A stretch of 64,000 nucleotides of DNA from DASZWJ01 sp963813895 (lineage in GTDB: Bacteria > Pseudomonadota > Gammaproteobacteria > JAURND01). Shown piece after piece: positions 54,086 through 63,200 of this stretch. The translations under genes were made by a program, and so were the position numbers. The stretch covers positions 248,001 to 312,000 of the forward strand of contig CAWFAS010000003.1 of the NCBI GenBank assembly GCA_963813895.1. The letters are read 5' to 3'. The first letter of the stretch is position 1; each line of letters opens with the position of its first letter. A model generated the notes under the pieces. The model did no database searches. It was not told the DNA's origin and saw only the letters and a program-made list of their open reading frames with translations.

Positions 54086-54796
54086 TTAGTTAATCTTATC
54101 TATCTTTGTTTCCGTTAGTTCTTCGTTAACTCGATCATGATGATCATGGCCGACATGAGCAAATGGTTCCTTTCTGATTCTTGAATGCATACCAAAGTAC
54201 CCACCAAAACAGCTAGAAAGCGCACCTACGAAAAACAGCACGAAAGTAATAAATAGTGATAGCCCTAAATTATGCGCCGCCATTTCAGTATTTTGCTCAG
54301 CTCTATTAGCGCTAGCTGGAGGGTTAATATTACTTTTTTGGGATACGGCTTGCATAGTTTGCGCATGAACGTTGGTTATAATTGCTGAGTTTTGTCCTGC
54401 TAAATATGGCTGAGATGTCATAAATTGCCCTACATAACCAGCTACAAATATAGAAATTATTACCGCAAGGCACCAGGCTGTGAACCCATAAATTATACCG
54501 TAACGCGGGTTGCAACAATGCGAGCGAGCAAAATATCCAGCAGCCCAACCGCTAACAAACATGGTTGCTATTCCGCCAATTAACAACCCTATAAATCCTC
54601 CCACGGCTAACTTCATCAACCCTGAGGTGGTGGGAACAAAAGCTGTTAGACCTATAGCAAAACTAAATATATTTAACAGAAAACCTAATCCAAATCCTAC
54701 TAATGCACCAATAAAGATTGAACTCCAAGATAAACCCCTTAATGTGCAATAATGCCGACCGTCTTGTCCATAAGGCAGTTGTGGTTCATATATCAT
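54086..54796 (-). CDS. Integral membrane protein of unknown function
   Basis: 236 aa from ATG 54796, with AAAGGAGAGTC upstream. Four hydrophobic segments (WSSIFIGALVGFGLGFLLNI, AVGGFIGLLIGGIATMFVSG, IYGFTAWCLAVIISIFVAGY, LGLSLFITFVLFFVGALSSC) and a 40-residue periplasmic or cytoplasmic loop before the last one. The end is His-rich (HVGHDHHDR), which may bind metal. It resembles short conserved membrane proteins with a WSxIxxGALV start found in many bacteria. It is likely co-transcribed with csbD. Confidence 0.65.
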   Translation of the reverse strand: MIYEPQLPYGQDGRHYCTLRGLSWSSIFIGALVGFGLGFLLNIFSFAIGLTAFVPTTSGLMKLAVGGFIGLLIGGIATMFVSGWAAGYFARSHCCNPRYGIIYGFTAWCLAVIISIFVAGYVGQFMTSQPYLAGQNSAIITNVHAQTMQAVSQKSNINPPASANRAEQNTEMAAHNLGLSLFITFVLFFVGALSSCFGGYFGMHSRIRKEPFAHVGHDHHDRVNEELTETKIDKIN

Positions 54797-54830
54797 AATG
54801 ACTCTCCTTTTTTTAATTATTTATGCCCAT

Positions 54831-54911
54831 TTAAAAAACATGGGAAACCAGCCAAATTAATATCAATATGCTGACTGGTATACCTAATAACCATCCAAAT
54901 AAATATCCCAT
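54831..54911 (-). CDS. 26-aa membrane peptide
   Basis: ATG 54911 has an excellent ribosome-binding site (gaggagatgatt). The peptide MGYLFGWLLGIPVSILILIW plus six residues is one hydrophobic helix with a G-W-L-L-G-(I/V)-P core that I have seen in tiny conserved membrane proteins. It lies 35 nt before the tetraspan gene on the same strand, so probably the first gene of the operon with csbD. Too short to prove by sequence alone. Confidence 0.55.
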   Translation of the reverse strand: MGYLFGWLLGIPVSILILIWLVSHVF

Positions 54912-55133
54912 AATCATCTCCTCAGCAACTAGCTTATTCATTTAAGTTTGCAAGTGATGGAGAGTATTTTTTTCATTAATTGCTCCTTACTTGCTGCCCT
55001 TACTACTAACTCTTTATTATCTGACTTTAGGTGGCAGAATTTCTATTTTTAAACTTATTCTTCTATTAATATTATAGATTACACTATTTAAAATATAAAA
55101 CTAATGACAAAATAAACAGCAGCAAGACAAATA

Positions 55134-56288
55134 TTAAGGATTTAAGTTTTCAGGGCGTTCTTCACCCAAAAATTTACCATATTGATTTAGAGGCTTGATA
55201 TTGTCACAAATAATTTTCACTATGGAAATAAGTGGTATGGCGATTAAAGCTCCAGCAATTCCCCAGATCCAACCCCAAAATATCACTCCAACAAAAATGA
55301 TTATAGGATGCAGTATCATTCTACGGCTTAGCACCAGAGGTAACACAAAATTTCCTTCAATTGAGCACAGGATGAAAAAAACAGCTGGTACTAATAAGAT
55401 TTGGCCAATAGAATCAAAAGCAAGAATGGCTGAAAATCCAACCATTATTGTCCCCAGCAAAACTCCCAGATAAGGTATAAGCTCTAAAAAGCCACCCAAT
55501 ACCCCCCATAGAATGGGGTTTGGCATTTTTAAAATAAACATAGCGAAGCTAATCGCAATTGCCAAACCAATACTGATCAAAATTTTCCATACCAAAAAGT
55601 AAGATATTTTACGCTCTATCTCCCGTATAATCGTCACGGTTTCTTTTTTTTCTGCAAAATGAGGCATAATTTCTACTAATTTACGCAGAAAAAAATCATT
55701 AGAAGACAATAAAAAATATAACAGCATGACAATTAAACCCAGCTGCAGGAAAAATTCTAAAGTTCCATTAAATACTGCTCCCACCCATTTGTTCTCTTTA
55801 ATAGAAACAACCTGGACATTTTTTTCAGGGGGGGAAGCAGAAGCCGTGGTTTTTTCAATCTGGGCCTGGATGTTAAAAACATTTGTAAGTGACTTATTTA
55901 ATGGGAGGATTAAATGTGTGATTTTTTGTGTTGCCTGCGGAATAATGTTAGGTGTATTAGATAACCAGTCCCCCAGTGGTGCTGCTAGTCTATTAAAGCC
56001 AGCAGCTATAGTCAGGAAAAAAATCAAAATGACCAATAATGCGCCTAAGTGCTGAGGTATCCATATTTTTTTTAATCCTCGAATCAGAGGGGATAGTAGA
56101 AAATTTAATAATAATGCTATGACTATGGGTAAAACTACCGCGCGAGCAAAATAAAGAGAATAAAAAATGGCGAGTATCAATAAACCCCAGATAGCAAAAG
56201 AAATTTCATTAAAAATCTTCTTTTCTTCCACTTCAGACGGGGGATTCTCAATTACCTGGGGTAGATTTTTTTGTGATGATTCATCCAT
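55134..56288 (-). CDS. AI-2E family (PerM/YdiK-like) membrane transporter
   Basis: 384 aa. Eight hydrophobic segments are visible, in the 2+1+5 arrangement of the family. The conserved C-terminal part reads ILWGVLGGFLELIPYLGVLL and GVIFWGWIWGIAGALIAIPL. Members export small molecules or ions; the AI-2 role is established for one E. coli member only. Its N-terminal 35 residues are charged and cytoplasmic. Isolated minus-strand gene preceded by a hairpin (56355-56391). Confidence 0.9.
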   Translation of the reverse strand: MDESSQKNLPQVIENPPSEVEEKKIFNEISFAIWGLLILAIFYSLYFARAVVLPIVIALLLNFLLSPLIRGLKKIWIPQHLGALLVILIFFLTIAAGFNRLAAPLGDWLSNTPNIIPQATQKITHLILPLNKSLTNVFNIQAQIEKTTASASPPEKNVQVVSIKENKWVGAVFNGTLEFFLQLGLIVMLLYFLLSSNDFFLRKLVEIMPHFAEKKETVTIIREIERKISYFLVWKILISIGLAIAISFAMFILKMPNPILWGVLGGFLELIPYLGVLLGTIMVGFSAILAFDSIGQILLVPAVFFILCSIEGNFVLPLVLSRRMILHPIIIFVGVIFWGWIWGIAGALIAIPLISIVKIICDNIKPLNQYGKFLGEERPENLNP

Positions 56289-56354
56289 ATCTAAGACCCC
56301 TTTTTGAATGCCCGTTATTATAAGTTTATAGATGCTTAAAAATCTACTACCTAT

Positions 56355-56391
56355 AAAAAAACGCCTACTAACTTTTAGATTAGCAGGCGTT
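56355..56391 (-). terminator. Rho-independent terminator of the 48-aa gene
   Basis: On the minus strand aacgcctgctaa / ttagtaggcgtt (12 bp, one mismatch) is followed by seven Ts. It lies 14 nt after the stop of the small gene at 56404-56550, confirming that this gene is expressed as a separate unit. Confidence 0.85.
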
Positions 56392-56403
56392 AGAACTTAT
56401 TTT

Positions 56404-56550
56404 CTATTTATTCTTATCAAGAGAACTATCAACTATTCGGCGATCGTCACCGGTTATATGTTTGCCTCGTTCCTTTTCTTTTTTGCCTTTACTTGTATCG
56501 GTGTCTGACCGTCCAAGTGGCTTTTTGGGATCCAATTTACCAGTATGCAT
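56404..56550 (-). CDS. 48-aa charged, disordered protein
   Basis: ATG 56550 has taggaga upstream. The peptide begins MHTGKLDPKKPLGRSDTDTS and ends in VDSSLDKNK; it is mostly Lys, Asp and Gly, without hydrophobic segments. A strong terminator follows directly. It is one of several tiny hydrophilic genes in this region (56924, 58920, 59609). Function unknown; abundance under stress would be a guess. Confidence 0.65.
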   Translation of the reverse strand: MHTGKLDPKKPLGRSDTDTSKGKKEKERGKHITGDDRRIVDSSLDKNK

Positions 56551-56923
56551 AATCAATCTCCTATTAATATTAACTTATTAACGTATTATTGATAATCTGC
56601 AATAAATTTTAACTTCTGCAATTACTTACTTCATATCATCATCTAACAAACCCTTCATTCCCTAATGTTACTTATAGTACATGGATCGATATATTTCCAA
56701 TAGATTTCACTTTTTTTCCCGCATAAGTTTTTCAACATCATCTTAACCCTTAATTTTTATAAACGCTTTTAGTTCTAGTTCGGGAAGTATTAGGTGGTCT
56801 CACACAAAACAGGGGGTTAAATTAACCCGCACAAATATTATAAATTGCCAAATATCCTAAATACATTGATCTTTGCGTGCATCTAAATTAGTATCTTGAC
56901 ACACATAAATCCAAGGGGGCAGC
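56551..56923. other. Intergenic region between divergent small genes
   Basis: About 370 AT-rich bases. A short palindrome gggttaaattaaccc (56815-56829) could be an operator. A TTGACA (56895-56900) lies too close to the next ATG to be its normal -35 box. No gene found. Confidence 0.45.
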
Positions 56924-57076
56924 ATGAGTATTCTTAATGCTAAAGATGAACCAAAACAACCTCAAAATCCTCTAAACAATCCTGATAGAGACCCTCCCCT
57001 TCCCAAGCCTGAACCTAAAGAACCAGGCGGCAGCCCTCAAAACCCCGAGAGTGATCGAACACCTCGGCATCTCTAA
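56924..57076 (+). CDS. 50-aa Pro-rich disordered protein
   Basis: ATG 56924 follows AAGGGGGC. The peptide MSILNAKDEPKQPQNPLNNP continues with Pro/Asp/Lys/Glu only and ends in PRHL. It is fully disordered by composition. A paralogue-like gene is at 58920 (both share E-P-(K/D)-P-x-x-P patterns). It ends 51 nt before the transporter gene and may share its transcript. Confidence 0.6.
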   Translation: MSILNAKDEPKQPQNPLNNPDRDPPLPKPEPKEPGGSPQNPESDRTPRHL

Positions 57077-57127
57077 TGCCCTATGCGATAAATTGTTTGC
57101 GCTTCCTCCTATAGAAAACTTTTAAAT

Positions 57128-58405
57128 ATGGGTCCTAAGATTATGATTAAATTTAAAAAATTTTGGTCCTTAGCTGGGCCAGGGATCACGACTGGTGCCT
57201 CTGACGATGATCCATCTGGTATTGCTACCTATTCACAAACTGGAGCACAATTTGGTTACGGGCAATTGTGGACAGCGCTATATATGCTCCCTTTTTTGGT
57301 GGCAGTGCAAGAAGTCTGCGCGCGCGTTGGGGCGACCACGGAAAAAGGAATAGCAGCAATAATCAAAGAGAATTACAGCCAAAAAATATTTTATCCAATA
57401 ATTTTTTTACTTTTAATTGCCAATACTATCAATCTTGGTGCTGACATTGGCGCCATGAGCGCAGCAGCACAACTTCTAATTCCAATAAATTTTGTCATAT
57501 TACTCCTATTTTTTACAGCTATTATATTAATGCTACAAATATTTACCTCTTATAAAACTTATGCCAAAATCCTTAAATGGTTTTGCATTTCTATTCTTTC
57601 TTACCCGATCAGCGTTTTTTTGGTTAAGGAACCTTGGGGAGTCATTCTAAAAGCGTCTGTCGTTCCTAATATAGAATTCAATTTTAAATATCTATTTATA
57701 ATAATGGCGGTATTTGGAACTACTATTTCACCTTATTTGTTTTTTTGGCAAGCCTCGCAAGTATGCGAGCAAATTAAAGAAATCAAACGTGACCCCGACA
57801 CCAAAATGCCAAGCAAACATCGTTTTCTTAAAATTATCAGGATAGATAATTTTATTGGTATGCTCACCTCAGAAATAGCCACTTGGTCTATCATTGTTGT
57901 TTGTGGATCTGTTTTGCATCAACATGGGATTACTGATATAAAAACTTCTGCTGATGCAGCAAGAGCGTTAGAGCCTTTAGTGCAAAGTTTTCCCAATGCA
58001 GGATATTTGGCTAAACTAATATTTTCAATCGGAATTATTTCTCTTGGACTTCTTGCCGTACCCATTTTATCGACCTCTGTAGCTTATGCTTTTGGTGAGG
58101 CATTTAACTGGCGAATAGGTCTAAATGCTAAGCTAAAAAGGGCCCCGGCCTTCTATTCCGTGATTATTCTAGCTACTTTAGTAGGTCTGTTAATTAATTT
58201 CTGGTTTGACCCTATTAAAGCACTAATTTATTCTGCAGTGATCAATGGAGTTATATCGGTCCCTCTTCTGATTCTTATTTTTTTAATCGCTAAAAATAAG
58301 AAAATTATGGGAAATTTAAAATCCGGATTTTTGTCAAATACCTTTTTGCTCTTGACTATTTTCTTTATGTTAGCAGCTCTTATTATAATGTTTATAACTT
58401 TTTAA
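57128..58405 (+). CDS. Nramp-family divalent metal transporter-like protein
   Basis: 425 aa (ATG 57128 or 57143). Eleven or so hydrophobic helices. The first helix region reads GPGITTGASDDDPSGIATYS, where D-P-S-G replaces the D-P-G-N metal-binding motif of classical MntH; the helix 6 region reads AVFGTTISPYLFFWQASQ. Such D-P-(S/A)-G variants form a separate Nramp branch reported to move Mg or other cations. The role is cation uptake at the inner membrane; the ion cannot be set from sequence. Confidence 0.85.
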   Translation: MGPKIMIKFKKFWSLAGPGITTGASDDDPSGIATYSQTGAQFGYGQLWTALYMLPFLVAVQEVCARVGATTEKGIAAIIKENYSQKIFYPIIFLLLIANTINLGADIGAMSAAAQLLIPINFVILLLFFTAIILMLQIFTSYKTYAKILKWFCISILSYPISVFLVKEPWGVILKASVVPNIEFNFKYLFIIMAVFGTTISPYLFFWQASQVCEQIKEIKRDPDTKMPSKHRFLKIIRIDNFIGMLTSEIATWSIIVVCGSVLHQHGITDIKTSADAARALEPLVQSFPNAGYLAKLIFSIGIISLGLLAVPILSTSVAYAFGEAFNWRIGLNAKLKRAPAFYSVIILATLVGLLINFWFDPIKALIYSAVINGVISVPLLILIFLIAKNKKIMGNLKSGFLSNTFLLLTIFFMLAALIIMFITF

Positions 58406-58511
58406 TTATCAACAAACATGAAGCAAATTTGAATTAGCTCCATTTGTCTGCTAAGTTTAAAGTATTAAGTGAATGAATATAATGACATATCAAAACAAGA
58501 AAGGAGTTGCT

Positions 58512-58733
58512 ATGAACAGGAAATCCCTAATTGTTATTTTATTGCTCACGTTTTGTCTTGCTTTAGGTGGTTGCACCCATAATAGGACCGGAAATACTTT
58601 GGTAGGGGCAGGTGTAGGTGGCCTTGGCGGGGGATTGGTGGGTGGTGCTATAGGAGGAACTACGGGCGCCATCATAGGAGGAACTGCTGGTGCTGTAGGT
58701 GGGGCATATGTTGGTAATACACACGGAACATAA
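58512..58733 (+). CDS. Small glycine-zipper lipoprotein
   Basis: 73 aa from ATG 58512 (AAAGGAG upstream; the frame from 58473 is rejected). The signal peptide ends in the lipobox LGGC, and residues ~30-65 are a glycine zipper (GVGGLGGGLVGGAIGGTTGA). Sister of the gene at 44819 but without the Tyr-rich tail. Probably an outer-membrane structural lipoprotein. A strong hairpin follows. Confidence 0.8.
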   Translation: MNRKSLIVILLLTFCLALGGCTHNRTGNTLVGAGVGGLGGGLVGGAIGGTTGAIIGGTAGAVGGAYVGNTHGT

Positions 58734-58749
58734 TCTAACAAAATATTTT

Positions 58750-58793
58750 CATTGATTATCGACGCTATTATCGCGTCGATAATCAATGTCTTT
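58750..58793 (+). terminator. Hairpin terminator after the glycine-zipper lipoprotein gene
   Basis: Perfect 16-bp arms cattgattatcgacgc / gcgtcgataatcaatg with a 7-nt loop, followed by tcttt, 17 nt after the stop. Confidence 0.8.
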
Positions 58794-58919
58794 CAAACAA
58801 ATAGTATAATTCCAAGTTTACTGACACATTCAAATTAAAAAATTATTTTACCTACAGATTTTAATTTATTTATAAGTTACAATTACCTTTAAATCATTCA
58901 ATATATAAGGGGTGAATCA

Positions 58920-59048
58920 ATGACTGATACATCACAGATGCCTTCTGATGAATCCAAGCATCCACCAAAACCCATAGAACCAGATCCCGAAAAAAATCCT
59001 CCAAAACCGAGTCATCCACAATACTTTCACGCACAAAAAGGCACCTGA
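58920..59048 (+). CDS. 42-aa Pro-rich disordered protein
   Basis: ATG 58920 follows aaggggtga. The peptide begins MTDTSQMPSDESKHPPKPIE and ends in YFHAQKGT. It is built of Pro, Lys, Glu, Asp and Ser. The stop lies inside the left arm of a hairpin (59041-59074), which is probably its terminator. Similar in composition to the gene at 56924; function unknown. Confidence 0.6.
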   Translation: MTDTSQMPSDESKHPPKPIEPDPEKNPPKPSHPQYFHAQKGT

Positions 59049-59074
59049 AATCAAATTAATTGAGTTTCAGGTGC
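59041..59074. terminator. Hairpin between convergent genes
   Basis: Perfect 10-bp arms gcacctgaaa / tttcaggtgc around a 14-nt loop, between the 42-aa gene (plus) and the Tyr-rich lipoprotein gene (minus). Bidirectional terminator likely; T-runs are weak. Confidence 0.6.
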
Positions 59075-59096
59075 GCCGAATTTTCACACCAATGTA

Positions 59097-59378
59097 TTAA
59101 TAACCAATCCAATAATCATTGGGATAGTAATAGTCATTAGGATAATAATCAACGTAACTAGGATGAACTGCACCTACATCGACGGTAACACCCGCAGGAT
59201 ATGTGTTGACATAGGGTGTGTATGAATCATAATAACCGCTTGTTCTAACAGTAGAATAGGTAGCAACACCGGCGGGATAAGTTGTAACTGCCGGCGGCCC
59301 TTCTACGTATGTTGGTCCCGCACAACCTGCTAAAAGCATAGTTGTCACGCCAACGAATGCACTCGCTAACTTAATCAT
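59097..59378 (-). CDS. Small Tyr/Pro-rich lipoprotein
   Basis: 93 aa from ATG 59378, with GGAGAGGAG upstream; the frame to 59396 would cover that site. The signal peptide ends in the lipobox LAGC (ASAFVGVTTMLLAGC). The mature part is Tyr, Val, Pro and Asp-rich (YYDSYTPYVNTYPAGV, YYPNDYYYPNDYWIGY). Similar compositions are seen in Legionella-like envelope lipoproteins. Function unknown. Confidence 0.7.
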   Translation of the reverse strand: MIKLASAFVGVTTMLLAGCAGPTYVEGPPAVTTYPAGVATYSTVRTSGYYDSYTPYVNTYPAGVTVDVGAVHPSYVDYYPNDYYYPNDYWIGY

Positions 59379-59608
59379 TTCTTTACTCCTCTCCAATACA
59401 ATACCTATTATAAATATAGCTTAGAATAGCTTCGCCATAAAAATAAATTACGATAATTTTTTTATTTAAAAGGATAAACTTAATAAAATCTAGGAAAGAT
59501 GATCAAAGTGGAATGCTAAAAGATATGCTATTGTTTGAAAGAGTCTCACGTAAGGAGATGGGAAACCCACCTCCTTAACAATAGGTAGACTATTATAATC
59601 CTTAAGTA

Positions 59609-59815
59609 TTACTTTCCTCGTTCAGGATTCTGATCAGATCTTCCACCAGGCATACGATTTGGGTTTTTGTTTGGATCATGTTCGGGTCCACGTCCAGGTT
59701 TGCCGCCTGGTTGGCGTGATGGCTCAGGTTGTTTTCCAGGTTGCTGCTGTCCTGGCTGATAGTAGCCATTTTCGTTATGGGTATTTGTCGATTGACCATG
59801 ATTTGAATTGCCCAT
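59609..59815 (-). CDS. 68-aa Gly/Pro/Gln/Asn-rich disordered protein
   Basis: ATG 59815 follows AAAAGGAG. The sequence is QPGQQQPGKQPEPSRQPGGK-like throughout, with GRSDQNPERGK at the end. The overlapping frame 59602-59799 is a shadow. It has no hydrophobic core and is presumably disordered. With the genes at 56404, 56924 and 58920 it makes a set of four tiny hydrophilic genes in 3.5 kb. Confidence 0.65.
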   Translation of the reverse strand: MGNSNHGQSTNTHNENGYYQPGQQQPGKQPEPSRQPGGKPGRGPEHDPNKNPNRMPGGRSDQNPERGK

Positions 59816-60230
59816 TGTAAACTCCTTTTAAGTATGAAGAAAGAATATATACCGCATTTGAATTAATGAATTGACTATCGTGGGATTCCATTCTCAAAAT
59901 AATCAAATCGCGAGCACAATCTTTGGGGTGATATTCGCTTTTATTAATTCAAACCGGTAAGCGACCTAAGTAAAATTATTCTAGCATAAGCCAAATCTTA
60001 AAGTTGTAAGACATAACCCACACAAAATGTAATCTTTTTGCCTGTATAAATTTAACTATAGACTAATGGAAACGGTTCGTAGAGTGTTAAAATATAACCC
60101 CTTACAAACAAGATAGGATAATAAAGCAAATTTTAATCGCTTAATGTATAATAAAAACAAATGATATTGCCTTAAGATTTCTAAACAAAATTACCAATGG
60201 AACACGTAAAATAACGTTATTTTAATTTTC
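59816..60230. other. Intergenic region upstream of yhdP
   Basis: About 415 AT-rich bases between divergent genes. I see no RNA gene or repeat and no well-spaced promoter I would defend. Confidence 0.45.
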
Positions 60231-63200
60231 ATGGACCTTAATGTGAGAGCATATAATAATCAAAAAATACTTAACATTTGTGGGTGGGTTGCCACCAATT
60301 TTCTTTTTTTATTATTATTTTTTGTCATCTTACTGCGTCTTTTTTTTCCTTATCTAGCTAACTCAAAACATTTCTTTGAAAAACTTGCCACTGAAGCTTT
60401 TCAACAGCCAGTTGAAATTGGTAATCTGGAAGCAAGCTGGAGTGAATTTCTTCCTGTTATGGTTTTTAATAACATCACAGTTTACGACAAAAACCATCAT
60501 ACAAAACTTATTCAAGCGCAGCATTTGCAATTAAGTTTGAATATCATTGACAGTTTAATCCATCGAAAACCTATATTGAATAAAATTTATTTGTCAGGCA
60601 TTAAGCTAGTAATAAAACAAATCGCGGATAATCAATGGGAAATTAATGGCATAACACTACCTACAGGCACTGAAAATACTAATAATCCTATAGCAGGTAT
60701 TTTGAGTTGGCTAAATAAGCAGGGTCAAATTGGCTTAAATCAGGTTGATATTACTTGGATTAGGCCAGATGGTACTCGGATTGATTTAATCAACTTACGA
60801 ATATTACTAACCTCAGGATTATTGAATCGTGTCTTGATAGGCGAAGGATTAATTAACAGCAGCGAACATTCCCCATTTAGGTTTGTGATTAAATTCCATG
60901 AAAACATAAAGAAACATATCATAGCTAATGCATACATTAAGTTAAAAAATTTTAATACTGCTCCATGGTTAGGAAACACAACATTTAGTGGAATGCGTTT
61001 AATAAAAGGATATATAGATGATGCTGAAATTTGGGCAGACTGGGAAAACAATAGTTTACACAGCATCCAATCCCTCATCACACTAAATGATGCCGCTATT
61101 ATTGATACTAGCTCCCTGAAATCTATATTAATAAATAATTTCTCTGGAAATATATCTTGGACAGCTGCTGCACAAACGCCTGGACTAATGTCAGTCAGTC
61201 TGGACGCAGATCACATAAATATCTATATCGCTAATCTTTTTTCACAACCCCTGCAGTTTGACCACTTAAAATCTACTGTTACCTGGCTATCAAATCAACA
61301 CGGAGAAAATATATTTATTAAAGATTTCTTCCTAACAAATTCCGAGCTACAACTAAAAGGTCATATGCAACTGGAGATTCCTCCAGGAAAAAATAGTGAT
61401 CCTCATATTCAATTGCTTACCGGTTTTTCAGCCGACGATGTTTCTCAAACCCATAAATACATTCCTGAAGGACTTTTGTCCGAAAAACTACGAGCCTGGT
61501 TGACATCAGCGCTTACCAAAGGTGAGAGAATTCATGGGGAAGTTTTACTACTCGGGCCCTTACATCATTTTCCCTTTGCAGACCATACGGGCCGATTTGA
61601 AGCACTGCTGCAAACTGAAAATGTTGACTTGCATTATCTTCCTGCGTGGCCGCCGCTCACCCATATAAATTCTAACCTGAAGTTTGATAATAATAGTATA
61701 TTAGTAGATGTCATTAATGCCAAAATGTTGGGCATAAATACTGGAGCTATTCACGTTGAAATACCCGACTTGAAAACATCCGTTTTAAAAATCCATTGGA
61801 ATTCAAATGCTAATTATAGAGATTTAAGTCGTTTTGTATTTGAAAGCCCTTTAAATAATATTTTAGGAGACATTTTAAGGTATTTTAATTATGTGGGCCC
61901 AACAAAACTAAATATAGATTTAGCTATTCCATTGCATAATCCTAAAGAAATAACAGTGAATGGAGATTATAAGTTTATTCCCACTGGTACTTTGCAAATA
62001 CCCGAATTTAAAATTATTTTAAATAAACTGCATGGGGATTTAGAATTTACTAAAGATACTATTATTTCAAAAGGGATTCAGGCGCAATGGCTGGCTCAAC
62101 CTACCACTTTTAGTATTAACAGCTATCATAAAAATAATGCAGGGATAGAAACCGATATAAACATTGCGGGTGGCCTATCATTTGCCAATGCGATTAAAGA
62201 ATATAATCTTGATTTTTTAACTCATATTTTAAGTGGCACCACTAATTATAAAGCAAACCTAAAGTTTTTAAAAATTAATAATCTTTATCATACTATTTTA
62301 ACTGCTAACTCAACTCTGCTTGGAGTCGGTATTAATTTGCCCAATCCACTGGAGAAATCAACAAATCAAATAGTCGCAACGGAAGTTAGGCTTGACTCTT
62401 CACAAAAGGGCACTGATGTTAGCTTAAACTACGACAAAAAATTGAGCGCTGCTATAGTCTTACAAAAAAATAACTTAAACAAATTGCATCTTTTTAGTGG
62501 CAACATTGAGTTTGGGACGGGTATAGCAAAGCTACCTATTGGCTCAGGCCTTGTAATAGGGGGTAAGATTTCACGATTAAATATTAATGAACTTGAGAAA
62601 TACTTTTCGCCTAAGGCTGCTGTGGCTGGCCCAGCCATCAAATCAACTCAACAAATAGGTTTTATGGGAGTCAATATAAAACGCATCCATCTTGCCTTCG
62701 ATCAAATAAATGCCCTGGGTATGAGTATAAACAAAGCCCTGATCCAAGCGAAGCAAACAGCCAATTCTCTGGTTATACAAATTAATAGTCGTGAAATACT
62801 TGGAAATATATTAATACCTCTAAATTTATCCAATAGCCCTATCCGAGCGGTTTTTCAACATATCTATTTAAATTTTCCTGCTCCTCCTAAACTAGCGAAA
62901 AATAGTACAACTTCCAGCATTCTGCTAAATAAAAATATTATTATTAATCCTGGTCAAATTCCTTCGTTGGATCTGATTTTTCAAAATGTTTATTACAACC
63001 AAAGGCCTCTAGGCACCATATGTATTTTGACTGCCCGGCATGCAAATGCAATGCAGATTAATAGATTGAGCATAGACTTTCCGTTTTTTAGTTTCTTTGC
63101 CACTGGCAGGTGGAATGATGTTACTGGGAAACAGAGCACTATTTTAGGGGGAAAGATAACAACCACAAATATGGGAACTCTTCTAACAAATTGGAGCATA

